From contig DIFZ01000056.1 in assembly GCA_002419385.1 (NCBI GenBank), forward strand, positions 1-64,000: DNA of 64,000 nt. Direction: 5' to 3'. Positions within the stretch are counted from its first letter, which is position 1. Each line of letters starts with the position of its first letter. Below the pieces are notes generated by a model. It saw only the letters and a list, made by a program, of their open reading frames with translations. It was not told the DNA's origin and did not search any database. This DNA comes from Geobacter sp. UBA5735 (GTDB lineage Bacteria > Desulfobacterota > Desulfuromonadia > Geobacterales > Geobacteraceae). This document shows positions 35,701-43,554 of this stretch, in pieces. A program made the translations under genes and the position numbers.

Positions 35701-38700
35701 TTTCTGAGCGGTTGAAGCCATGGTGCTCTGCCGTTGTTCCCGGAGAAAATGGATATCCACCGAATCCACGATAATTTTCGTTCCGGGAGAATGGATTCGT
35801 ATTTTTTCCAGGTAGAGTTCCCCGATCGAATAGAACATCAGGTAGGCTATGTCGAAGGATGACGACGAAATCAGGGCGCAGAGTGAATCCTGTTTTCCAT
35901 TGCCCGCGATGAACATTCGCTCATCGGTGATTTTGCGAACGGTGACGCCCATCTGCTCAAGTTCGCGGATGTACGGCGCGTCATCGATCTGTCTGAAGGA
36001 CGGGCGTGCGAGAAAAGTTATCTCGTGACCCTGGGAGATGAGCAGCCGGATGATCTGAAAAAGCCTGAAGTTGCCGGACGACCGGTCATGGAACGGCAAC
36101 TCCTTGGCGATCATCAGGATCTTGCGAGCAGTTTTCGATACGGAGGGCGAATCCGATCCGTTTTGGAGCCTGCCTGCTTCAAGGGGGGATTCGGTAGTGC
36201 CGCTTGCATGGGAGAAAGAAGCCTGCCCGCCATCGGCAGCCGCAGGGTGACCGGTCCGAATTTCCTCCTGAAATGCCTCAAAAACCCCCTTTATTTTATA
36301 CGTTTCGAAACACCACGCATAATTGCCGTAGAGTTTCTGTACGAGGCTTCTGTCGGTCAACGCAAGGATTTCCAGGTTGCGGGTCTCTTCGGCCTTTTGC
36401 TCGAGGAGCGGCTCTCGTTCAGCCCACTTCCTGCTGATGTCGTCTGCCATGCAGTACTGCCTGATTTCAGGATCTGGATGCTCTCTGCTGAAAACATGCT
36501 GGGATTTCCCCTGTTTTTCACAACGACGGCAGAATTCGTCGAAGCTTACGGCCCGGTTCATGAAACTTATGGCTTTCTGGTTATATACTACCTTCAGGCC
36601 GAACTTGCTGAGACGGAAGCCCAGCTCGATATCTTCCGAACCGAAACGGAATTCGGGACGAAACACCCCGTGTTTTTCGAGGAAGGATTTCTTGCAGGAC
36701 GATCGCCCCCCCCAGAAATGTTTGTAGGTAAGAACCTGCCCGTGCCTGATTTTGGGATAGGAAAACAGCTGCTGCCCTGTTTCAGTGACATAGCGCATCA
36801 GCTCGGACACCTGCAGGGAAGGCGACCAGGTCGTGTAGCCCAATACCGCAACATTTTCCACGGGATGGTTTTCGTGTGACTTCAGATGCTCTTCAAGGAG
36901 CTCATGATGGGCATAGTCGTCATCGTCGAAAAAGAACAGGAGGGGGGATGAGCTCAAGGTGACCCCGACGTTTTTGGCCGCCGAAATCCCGGAATTTTCA
37001 ATGTGCCGGTAGACCATGCGCAGTCTGCCTGAAAACTCCTGGCAGAGCTCCTTGGTGGAATCGCTCGATCCGTCGTCAACGACGATCACCTCGAACTTCG
37101 ATAGCGGAAGGGTTTGCCTGCACAGGCTTTCGAGGGATTCCTTCAGCAGGGGGGCGCGGTTGTAAGTGGGAATGATCACACTCAGCAAAGGCGCAGCCAA
37201 GGAGCAAATGCTGTTCTCAATGTCGAAACGCGCTTTGCAGGTGCCCAGCGACATGATGTATTTGAGGAACGGCGTGCACAGGTCGACGAAATCGATCTGC
37301 TCTTGGATGAACTTCTCCGTATTTGAAGCCATGGATGAAGTCAACTGGGTGAGGCTGTTCTCAAGTTCCTGTTTTCTCATCGAAAGGGAAGGCATCGCAT
37401 AATCCGGATATTTTACCTGCCAGGAAGACTTGCCATGCTCATATTTGCCGAACTGGTTGAACAGGCCCTCTAAGCTCGTACGGTGCTTGTGGTAGACGAG
37501 CGCTTCAGGTATGAGTTTAATCTTCAGCCCCAGTTCCTTCTGCATCCTCCAGCAGATGTCAGCATCTCCTCCGGACGTCATGCCGGGATCAAAGAGTCCG
37601 ATACGGTCGAAGACCGATTTTCTGTAGGCGGTGTTTGCGGTTTGCGTATAGGGGAGATACGGGCAATTGAGAGTGCCTTGCTGCCTGAGAATGCCTTGCC
37701 GAGCAGAGAAGTTCTCAATGAGATCCCGGGGTTCGTATGCTTCGATCTCGCCTGCAAAACAGCCGACAGTCTCATCTTCCCAGCGTGCTGCAAGGTGTGT
37801 GAGCCAGTCGGCAGTCACTATGCAGTCTGCATCGGTAAAGGCGATCAAGTCTCCTTTGGCAGCCTTGACCCCGATGTTTCGTGCTGCATAGGAACTCTTG
37901 ACAGATGATTCGTGAAGGAGGGTGACGTTGTAGTTGTCGGCTATGTTGACGCTGGAATCAGTTGAGCCATTGTCGACGACTATTACTTCCAATTTCTCTT
38001 TGGGGTACCGCAAGAGCGAAACTGAATCAAGGCATGTTGCAAGAGTATCTTCCGCATTGAAGAACGGAACTATGACTGAAACAAACGGATAAGAGCAATC
38101 GAGCGTTTTGCCGAACAGGGCGGCGAGTCTGGTGCTTTCCCGATTCAGGTTGTATCTTTCCATTATCAAGGCTCTGCCGTTTCGACCCATGTCGATCCGT
38201 TTTTCCCTGGACGAGGCTGTCTCAATGATGCATTTGGCTAGGCGCTCCACGTCCCTTTCTTCAGTCAGGAAGCCGGAGTAACCGTCAGTCACCAGTTCGG
38301 GAATCCCTGAGTGCCGTGTAGCTATGACGGGGAGACCGCTGGCCATCGCCTCCATCAGCGATACTGGTATGCCCTCCCTGTCTCCATTGGCAGCTGTGAC
38401 CGAGTGGAGAACAAAAATGTCTGCCTTTTTCATCTCATCATTTACCGCTTCACTGGAGAGGCCTCCTAGAAAATCGACCTTTTCCTCCAAACCAAGTTCC
38501 ATGCAAAGTTCGACCGTGGAAGCTTTCAACGGACCGTCTCCGATTAGTCTCAGTCTCATGTTTTCATGGAGAGATGATGCTGTCCTGAACGCCCGAAGCA
38601 GGAACTCATGCCCTTTCTTCTCGACGAATCTTCCGACACAAAGAAGAACGATCGAATCTGAAGAGTCTCTGTTCGACGGCTCGAAGGTTTCGGGGTCGAT

Positions 38701-39309
38701 CCCGCAATGCACGACTTCAATTTTATCATTAAACTCTCTTCCGACTCTGTCGAGTAGATACCTCCTGTTATAATCGGAAATGGTGATTGCCTTGGCCGCA
38801 TTCTCGACAAGAGTCCTCAACCTGTAATCGAGGGATTCCCCCCCTGTGGCCATGCCCGCGATGAAAATATCATAGGCATGGGCAGTGAACGTGAATGGAA
38901 CCCCGGTCAATTTGCCGGCAAGCATGGCAACCAGCGCTGATTCAGTGGCAAAGTGAGCATGCAGAAGGTCGAGTTTGTTTTCGAGGACGAAAGCGGCAGT
39001 GTTCGCGGCCAATTCAGCATAAAACGGAGACAAGCCGAATTCGGAAACAAGGTGCTGTGCTTTTTGCAGAAACTGGCTTTCTGAAGTCGTGTCTTCAATT
39101 CCTTTGTTAGCCAGGACATGGGTTTCCTTGCGGACTTTCGACCTCAAGGTTTCCTGGCACTGCTCCGGGTGTGAAAGGGAGATGGGGTAGATATCCGCCC
39201 CGAGAGACTGCAGGGCAATGATTTCGTTAATGACAAAGGTTTCCGAGAGTATGGGGAATTGACGCAGGATATAGCCGATTTTCATCGAGAATTCGTTAGT
39301 GGATTGCAT
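32755..39309 (-). CDS. Giant six-module glycosyltransferase protein (2184 residues)
   Basis: Modules in order: GT4 (about 9-400, KIGYILRQFPILSETFVINE, CVGRFVEKKGHEFLL, GIPVSLMEAMASGLPV); GT2 (about 407-640, DADC near 493); GT2 (about 706-960, FFDDDDY near 794); GT4-like (about 1060-1440, GGFSHEPNVDAVEYL, FGAGMKGKVGEALSHGMAVV); a CgeB-like transferase (about 1480-1780, VFVGNNTGVDRLEMRQII, FDAVACGAVVISD); GT2 (about 1800-2020, YLDDDDIWYPDHLERLL); and a short TPR-like tail. Low-complexity linkers (about 1020-1060 and 1440-1480) separate halves. Cytoplasmic, no signal peptide. A run of eight G in the coding strand (36706-36713) lies within the third module. It follows the methyltransferase gene by 55 bases. 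Confidence 0.9.
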   Translation of the reverse strand: MQSTNEFSMKIGYILRQFPILSETFVINEIIALQSLGADIYPISLSHPEQCQETLRSKVRKETHVLANKGIEDTTSESQFLQKAQHLVSEFGLSPFYAELAANTAAFVLENKLDLLHAHFATESALVAMLAGKLTGVPFTFTAHAYDIFIAGMATGGESLDYRLRTLVENAAKAITISDYNRRYLLDRVGREFNDKIEVVHCGIDPETFEPSNRDSSDSIVLLCVGRFVEKKGHEFLLRAFRTASSLHENMRLRLIGDGPLKASTVELCMELGLEEKVDFLGGLSSEAVNDEMKKADIFVLHSVTAANGDREGIPVSLMEAMASGLPVIATRHSGIPELVTDGYSGFLTEERDVERLAKCIIETASSREKRIDMGRNGRALIMERYNLNRESTRLAALFGKTLDCSYPFVSVIVPFFNAEDTLATCLDSVSLLRYPKEKLEVIVVDNGSTDSSVNIADNYNVTLLHESSVKSSYAARNIGVKAAKGDLIAFTDADCIVTADWLTHLAARWEDETVGCFAGEIEAYEPRDLIENFSARQGILRQQGTLNCPYLPYTQTANTAYRKSVFDRIGLFDPGMTSGGDADICWRMQKELGLKIKLIPEALVYHKHRTSLEGLFNQFGKYEHGKSSWQVKYPDYAMPSLSMRKQELENSLTQLTSSMASNTEKFIQEQIDFVDLCTPFLKYIMSLGTCKARFDIENSICSLAAPLLSVIIPTYNRAPLLKESLESLCRQTLPLSKFEVIVVDDGSSDSTKELCQEFSGRLRMVYRHIENSGISAAKNVGVTLSSSPLLFFFDDDDYAHHELLEEHLKSHENHPVENVAVLGYTTWSPSLQVSELMRYVTETGQQLFSYPKIRHGQVLTYKHFWGGRSSCKKSFLEKHGVFRPEFRFGSEDIELGFRLSKFGLKVVYNQKAISFMNRAVSFDEFCRRCEKQGKSQHVFSREHPDPEIRQYCMADDISRKWAEREPLLEQKAEETRNLEILALTDRSLVQKLYGNYAWCFETYKIKGVFEAFQEEIRTGHPAAADGGQASFSHASGTTESPLEAGRLQNGSDSPSVSKTARKILMIAKELPFHDRSSGNFRLFQIIRLLISQGHEITFLARPSFRQIDDAPYIRELEQMGVTVRKITDERMFIAGNGKQDSLCALISSSSFDIAYLMFYSIGELYLEKIRIHSPGTKIIVDSVDIHFLREQRQSTMASTAQKFDTERNKAKELTVYLGADLVVVLTDVDRQALLTEAPQVRTVIVPNIHPEVPDAPSEFKTRRDVVFVGGFSHEPNVDAVEYLCSHIWPLVAHKIPEARLIIAGNAPPSRIARFASERIIITGYVQDLPALLNNCRVSIAPLRFGAGMKGKVGEALSHGMAVVATSIAAEGMGLKHGEHLLIADDPKGFADCLVQLYLDERLWSRLAMNGKSFIERNFSPAAVSGALQRMLSSLYAGLNVPGKDMPLQNVATRKSIGTGNNFQPAGQEYANQTDRTSAAGMSFAIKIGTPDRSHTHWGDIYYAECLSKALERAGHRCLIHYLHEWGSDDLDIDVVIHLKGLSEYKPKPYNINVMWMLNHPSLHTKDELERYDAVLVASLPHARRLMKELRVPVYPFLQATDPEHFRPYPEISKQFDLVFVGNNTGVDRLEMRQIIADVLPTQHRLAVWGKGWEGKLPPGVLQGDFIPWQDLPMAYASSHLVLNDHQPEMKEYGFVNNRTFDAVACGAVVISDRVEDLGQVLAVNTYTNRDELHALVDTILQDKTGSTTQAEDTRLKVLQEFTFDKRVNELQAILDTLSAARERVQAKTASVQSFLSVKQPLVSVLMSTYNRRSFLPAAIESVKAQGYANWELILVNDGGEKVDDIVRRSVDTRIRHVKLDSNHGKGHAINRAFRESSGEFIAYLDDDDIWYPDHLERLLLPLLTIPGIEMAYSDAYDVWLRETSDHDFQEVDRKLRYFHQVTFNDLLSQNYIQGLSVVHRRDLFERTGGMDEKLEVLIDWDLWRRIAALTYPYHVSRVTAEHFFREFPETSGKGQITSMAQSDLVRYERNKLRVAKKKFDPQVEEEHTKTLSLVRAGAKRDFASARISNAEKKRDILRARRSYGHAIRLSDKERIGWLRRYAEFELVSGSPGKAVKTYDEAIQLSLGRGYVNYSDIMTCALLKHRSGTPRKALETLTLLDQGNYDDDVKLFINELRNSIAASL

Positions 39310-39364
39310 AGTCGTCGCCCTGTCTCATACGTAATTGGTTTTCATCGCCCCTGCGGGTCTGCCC

Positions 39365-41527
39365 TCAGAAAAGGGGTTTGGTGCAATAGTAAATGTCTTC
39401 GCCCGGACAGATGCCATAACGAATTGCATCGGTCATGGAATAACCTTTTGCAAACGAATCAACGCAAACATGGAATCCTTGGGATTCCAGCCGTTGCCTG
39501 TAATCATCTCCGTAATATCTTATGTGGTCTTCCTGTCCAAAAAGCCTCTTTCTCTCGGACGGGTCTGAAATGTGAGCCCCTTCCAGTGTGGGTCCCTTCC
39601 TCAGGGGCACTTGAATAATGGCCCATGCTCCGGGTTTCAATACCCTGAACAACTCGCGCATTGCTTTCAGGTCTTCAGGGATGTGTTCGAGCACATGGTA
39701 ACAGAGAATGCAGTCGAAGGAATTGTCAGGGAGTTCAAGAGCGGTCAGGTCCATGTTCCTCATCACGCGCGGAGAATACTTGTCTATGCTGAGGTATTGG
39801 ATATTGGGCAACTCCTGTATCCTGTCCGAGAGAAGATTCGATGGCGCTATGTCGAGAAATTTAAGGTTCGCTGAAAAAATGTCGGTTTTCGCCTTCAGAA
39901 AGAGCCAGAGCAGGCGGTGACGTTCGAGCGCATGACATGAGGGACAGAGCGCATTCGGGCGTGGATTCGCGCCGAAAGGCAGAAATCTGTCGAATTTCTC
40001 TCCACATATCGGGCATTCTACGGTACGGGCGTTCACGCAAGGTTTTGTCGCGGTGCCGTGAAGTCCGGTAATCATGACGTTTTCCCGGGACATTTCATTG
40101 AACGTGAGAGGGGGACATTCCTGCTCAGATATCAGCAAGTTCTTGTAAAACGGCAGCAGCAAGTCCATCAATTCCCGGCGATTTGCCGTATCCATGGGAC
40201 GTCTTTTGAGCCACAGTCCGATCATCTGGGCCAGGCTGGCATCCCAACCGCCCAAGGCAGCGATATCGACATTTGTGTATCCAGACTGCTGGAGGGCCCT
40301 TTTCAGGGAGAACGGAGTATAGCGATATTCGTCATGCGGCGAATCATGCAAAGGCCAGAGGAATGGCACGGTGAAAAACAAGATTCCGCCTGGCTTGATA
40401 ACGCGGAATAGTTCCTTCAGCACAGAACCGAGATCGGGCAGATGCTCGAACAATTCTGTTGCTATGGCGCAATCGACGGTAGAATCCTCCAATGGTATGA
40501 GGGCCCCGTTCCAAATAAGGTCTGGTTTGGAATTTCCTTGGTATCGCGGGTTTTCAATGTCAAGACCGATATACTCCGTAATGCTGTCGTTGAATCTGGT
40601 TATGAGAGGTTTATACGGCATTTCGCCACAACCTATGTCCAGCACTGTTCCGTGAAGCTCAGGCAGCACTTTTATCAGTTCCTGCAAGATTTTGTTCCGG
40701 ATCAGATAGTTGTCGACGGTATCGCTGGTCAACTCTTGCCCCAGGAATTGTCTGTAGTTTTCCGGTTGGTCGCTGCAAATTATCGGCTTAACGATATCAA
40801 GACCGATTCTTTCGGCTATCAGGCCCAGTCTTTGAGCTCGTGATAACGTATGCAGTGGCTCAGTTGGGGGGCAGGGACCATCTGGTGCGCTATTGGCGTC
40901 GGTTGCAAGAACAGCATGAGCATAATCATTTTCGGACCAGACGCTGATTTCCCGGTAATGCAGGAGTCTTGTGCCAGTCTCTTCTGCCATGATCCCGAGA
41001 GTTTCCCCGTCGACATCTTCATCAATCGGCTGTATTTGCTCAGGCATGTTAACTCTGAGATATTTCAAAAAAGCAGGAGTTGGGAAGGTGAGTATTATTC
41101 TGGTATTGTGGTTGATCAGCTTTCTTAGCACAGCATGAAACGGTGCTCGGTCACTTTTAGCAATGTGTTCATACACATCCATCAAGACAATCAGGTCGTA
41201 GGAGTCGTCAACCAACTCGTCTGATAAGCGCCCTTGCAAGTATTTCAGCTTGGCGTGACAGAACAGTTTGTTTGCAATGTCGACTGATTTCTGGCTGATG
41301 TCTATACCAGCGCATTCTGACAGGTTGAATACCTGACTCATTCTCCACGATACGTATCCAATGCCGCACCCTATCTCCATTATTGAATTTACCGTGCCGG
41401 GAGCCCAGCTCAGGATTGTTTCCCACGCTCGCTCAACACGTGCATTCTCGTTTATGAAGTCCTTGATCTTGCCGATTGCGTTTGAATCATAGAATGTTGA
41501 CACCACTTCATTGGACACTGAATTCAT
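39365..41527 (-). CDS. Three-domain SAM-dependent methyltransferase protein (720 residues)
   Basis: The chosen ATG at 41527 has GGAGG 11 bases upstream. The frame stays open to an ATG at 41722 (65 more residues) without a ribosome binding site. Three class I methyltransferase cores follow each other: IMEIGCGIGYVSW (about residue 50), VLDIGCGEMPY (about 296) and a third with LDIAPSN plus the VLEHIPEDLKAMRELFRVLKPG motif (about 610-635). The third core is preceded by a four-cysteine zinc-ribbon-like element (CPICGEKF and CPSCHALERH). Such domains methylate sugars, lipids or proteins. Same strand and close spacing link it to the two giant glycosyltransferases. Base composition looks less GC-rich than the flagellar genes. 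Confidence 0.85.
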   Translation of the reverse strand: MNSVSNEVVSTFYDSNAIGKIKDFINENARVERAWETILSWAPGTVNSIMEIGCGIGYVSWRMSQVFNLSECAGIDISQKSVDIANKLFCHAKLKYLQGRLSDELVDDSYDLIVLMDVYEHIAKSDRAPFHAVLRKLINHNTRIILTFPTPAFLKYLRVNMPEQIQPIDEDVDGETLGIMAEETGTRLLHYREISVWSENDYAHAVLATDANSAPDGPCPPTEPLHTLSRAQRLGLIAERIGLDIVKPIICSDQPENYRQFLGQELTSDTVDNYLIRNKILQELIKVLPELHGTVLDIGCGEMPYKPLITRFNDSITEYIGLDIENPRYQGNSKPDLIWNGALIPLEDSTVDCAIATELFEHLPDLGSVLKELFRVIKPGGILFFTVPFLWPLHDSPHDEYRYTPFSLKRALQQSGYTNVDIAALGGWDASLAQMIGLWLKRRPMDTANRRELMDLLLPFYKNLLISEQECPPLTFNEMSRENVMITGLHGTATKPCVNARTVECPICGEKFDRFLPFGANPRPNALCPSCHALERHRLLWLFLKAKTDIFSANLKFLDIAPSNLLSDRIQELPNIQYLSIDKYSPRVMRNMDLTALELPDNSFDCILCYHVLEHIPEDLKAMRELFRVLKPGAWAIIQVPLRKGPTLEGAHISDPSERKRLFGQEDHIRYYGDDYRQRLESQGFHVCVDSFAKGYSMTDAIRYGICPGEDIYYCTKPLF

Positions 41528-42010
41528 GTGGGTAAAAACCTCCAGCGAGGAAACGTACGTTGTGAACGACGTGTGGGGATACGCTTTATCCTGGATGCCG
41601 TTCAGTGAAATCAGCCGCATAAACAATTGGTTGACACGATTTGAGGCCGGTTGCTTGTGATACGCAATAATAGTGCCAGTGGCAGGTTCGTTTCTGGTGA
41701 TAACCGTGTTGACGGAACGCATTCAACGTGGCAACGAATGCCATGGCATGGCACAATAACGGTTCCGAACAATATGTTGGAAAAATCTTAGGGCAGCGGA
41801 AAATGAATGATGATGTGATACGATAACGATTGCCGGTAGTCACGATGATATGTCAATTGAGGTATCTGGTCGTGTTGGACAATCGGGAGTATAAGCTGGA
41901 AGGTACTGCCATTGGCAATCATGCAGGAAACAGCCATGTGCTTTTTTGCACGCAGTTGAAGTGGTTGATGGTGCAGCAAGGAAATGCCCGTTCACCATGC
42001 GAAACGGTTT
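41528..42010. other. Intergenic region between TPR protein gene and methyltransferase gene
   Basis: This 483-base stretch holds the in-frame 65-codon upstream extension of the methyltransferase frame (41528-41722) and otherwise no recognisable gene. A promoter for the minus-strand methyltransferase/glycosyltransferase operon is expected here. Only partial matches were seen (for example TTGACA at about 41850 on the minus strand, without a -10 at proper spacing). Confidence 0.5.
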
Positions 42011-43186
42011 TCAGAACATCCCGCCCTTGAAGCCGTCATACTGATCCGCCGAAGGGTCCATCGATTTGCCGTCGATGTCTTTTCCGGAGAACTTGAACAC
42101 CAGGTGTGAAGGGTCAATGACGGCAGTTCCATAAGGGTTTTGGGCGAGGGTGAAGGTCAGGGTGGCCTGGTAGGTCGTTGCATCATAGGTCACGTTTTTC
42201 GGAATGGGAGAAACAACAGCCTCGTTCTTGGGGTAGAGCGTTATACCGTTGTTGTATGTTCCTGCCACTCCGCCGGCTGCCTTGGTGATGGACCAGTTGG
42301 TGGCTTTCATTACCGAAGCGGCGTCCATTTCGGAGTTGAACTGGAACTGCATGGTGAAGTCCCTGGTGGAATTTGGTGTCAGCAGGTCCGCGCTCAGGAA
42401 GGCGAGCGGGGTGCCTTGCCCGAGAAAAGACGCAAATGAGCTTTTCCCGGAATTGAAGGCAAGTATCTTCGGAGCGGAAAGGGCGTCCTCGAGTTCTGCG
42501 GCCAGGCTGTCGTCCAGGCCATTCAGGATTTCGAGCTGTTCCCTGGCCAGATCCTTCTGGTCAAGGCCGATGTATGCCGTGCCCAGTTCGTAGTGTGCCA
42601 GGGCAAAATCGTCTTTCAGGGATACTGCTTGTTCCAGCTGGGTGACCGCCTCGTCATACCGCTCCATCTTGTTAAAGGTTTCCCCGAGGGCGTAGTAGAC
42701 GTTGCCGTCCCTTGGTGTCATCTTGATCACTTTTTTGAACTGGGCCTCTGCCTCGGTGTAGCGCTCTGTCTGCAGGTAGAGCTGACCCAGTGTGTACGGG
42801 GCCAGGTTGTCGGTCGGGTCGAGTTGGGCAGCGGTTTTGAATTCCTTTTCAGCTTCAGCATAGTTTTTCTCCGAATAATAGACATTGCCCAGTTCGGTAT
42901 GGATGCTGCTTTGCGAACGATCTATGGACAAGGAAATCTTGTAGGCATTGACGGCTTCCGCGTTCTTCCCTTGCTTCAGGTACGTTTTTGCCATGTAGTT
43001 ATAGGTGTCAATATTGTCAGGAGCATAGGCTGACGCTGCTTTGAAAGCGGAAATTGCCTGGGAGTAGTTTCCGTTCTGATACAGGCGCAGCCCGCTCGAG
43101 AGCAATGTCGTCGCTGTCTGGCTGCGCAAGGTATCCTGAGACAGCAGTGCCGAGAACATTTTGTCGGATGAAGAAACGGAACTCAT
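42011..43186 (-). CDS. TPR protein with C-terminal Ig-like (Big_5-like) domain, 391 residues
   Basis: After a Ser/Thr-rich N-terminus (residues 1-30), six or seven TPR repeats cover about 30-230 (LYQNGNYSQAISAFKAASAYAPDN and so on). The last 145 residues are beta-rich, with FTMQFQFNSEMDAASVMKATNW and LVFKFSGKDIDGKSMDPSADQ, resembling bacterial Ig-like domains of the Big_5 type (inference). There is no Sec signal peptide although Ig-like domains usually work outside the cytoplasm. A GCCGATAG sigma-28-like -10 lies about 65 bases upstream. Function unknown; it may be a late flagellar gene. Confidence 0.85.
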   Translation of the reverse strand: MSSVSSSDKMFSALLSQDTLRSQTATTLLSSGLRLYQNGNYSQAISAFKAASAYAPDNIDTYNYMAKTYLKQGKNAEAVNAYKISLSIDRSQSSIHTELGNVYYSEKNYAEAEKEFKTAAQLDPTDNLAPYTLGQLYLQTERYTEAEAQFKKVIKMTPRDGNVYYALGETFNKMERYDEAVTQLEQAVSLKDDFALAHYELGTAYIGLDQKDLAREQLEILNGLDDSLAAELEDALSAPKILAFNSGKSSFASFLGQGTPLAFLSADLLTPNSTRDFTMQFQFNSEMDAASVMKATNWSITKAAGGVAGTYNNGITLYPKNEAVVSPIPKNVTYDATTYQATLTFTLAQNPYGTAVIDPSHLVFKFSGKDIDGKSMDPSADQYDGFKGGMF

Positions 43187-43554
43187 CGTTTTCCCCTTGT
43201 CGTGCCCAGATCAGCATTCCCCAAAACCGGGACAGCATGAGACTGATGTATCTATCGGCATGGTTCCCGATTTTCTTGAGAGAAAAGAGTATGTGCCGGC
43301 CCGATGCCGCCTGGCATTGAGTGGGGCATTGTTCCGGGGCTCTGTGCGCACCAGTCAAAAATTTGAATGCGTGGCGTCAGAAAGATGAAATGACGCACGT
43401 GCTCTGCGGGGTGTTGCGGTTTGAGGGGCTTACCCCGTGCGTTGTCGCGGAAACCCCCTGAAAGTCGGGTTGACGCGAACGTTGCCTGCTGCATAGCAGC
43501 GCGAGGTGCTTGTTGAGCCCGGGTTGCCGACGTACCTGGGAAGCATCTGACTTC
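43187..43554. other. Intergenic region between PAS gene and TPR/Ig-like gene
   Basis: The 368-base stretch holds the sigma-28-like site (43252-43279) and, at about 43393-43446, a GC-rich segment able to fold: ACGCAC pairs with GTGCGT as outer stem, with an inner GGGG-CTTA-CCCC hairpin. No gene with a recognisable family was seen in it. Confidence 0.5.
43252..43279 (-). promoter_or_regulatory. Possible sigma-28 promoter of the TPR/Ig-like gene
   Basis: On the minus strand the site reads TCAAGAAA-N12-GCCGATAG. The -10 matches GCCGATAA at seven of eight positions; the -35 keeps only T-AAG and the spacer is one base long. The start would be near 43245, giving a leader of about 59 bases. Weaker evidence than for flgJ and fliC. 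Confidence 0.45.

Noticed and set aside
41528..41722. Upstream extension of the methyltransferase frame as the true N-terminus
   Set aside because: It has no ribosome binding site, while ATG 41527 has GGAGG; the extra 65 residues show no domain. It remains possible but is not preferred.
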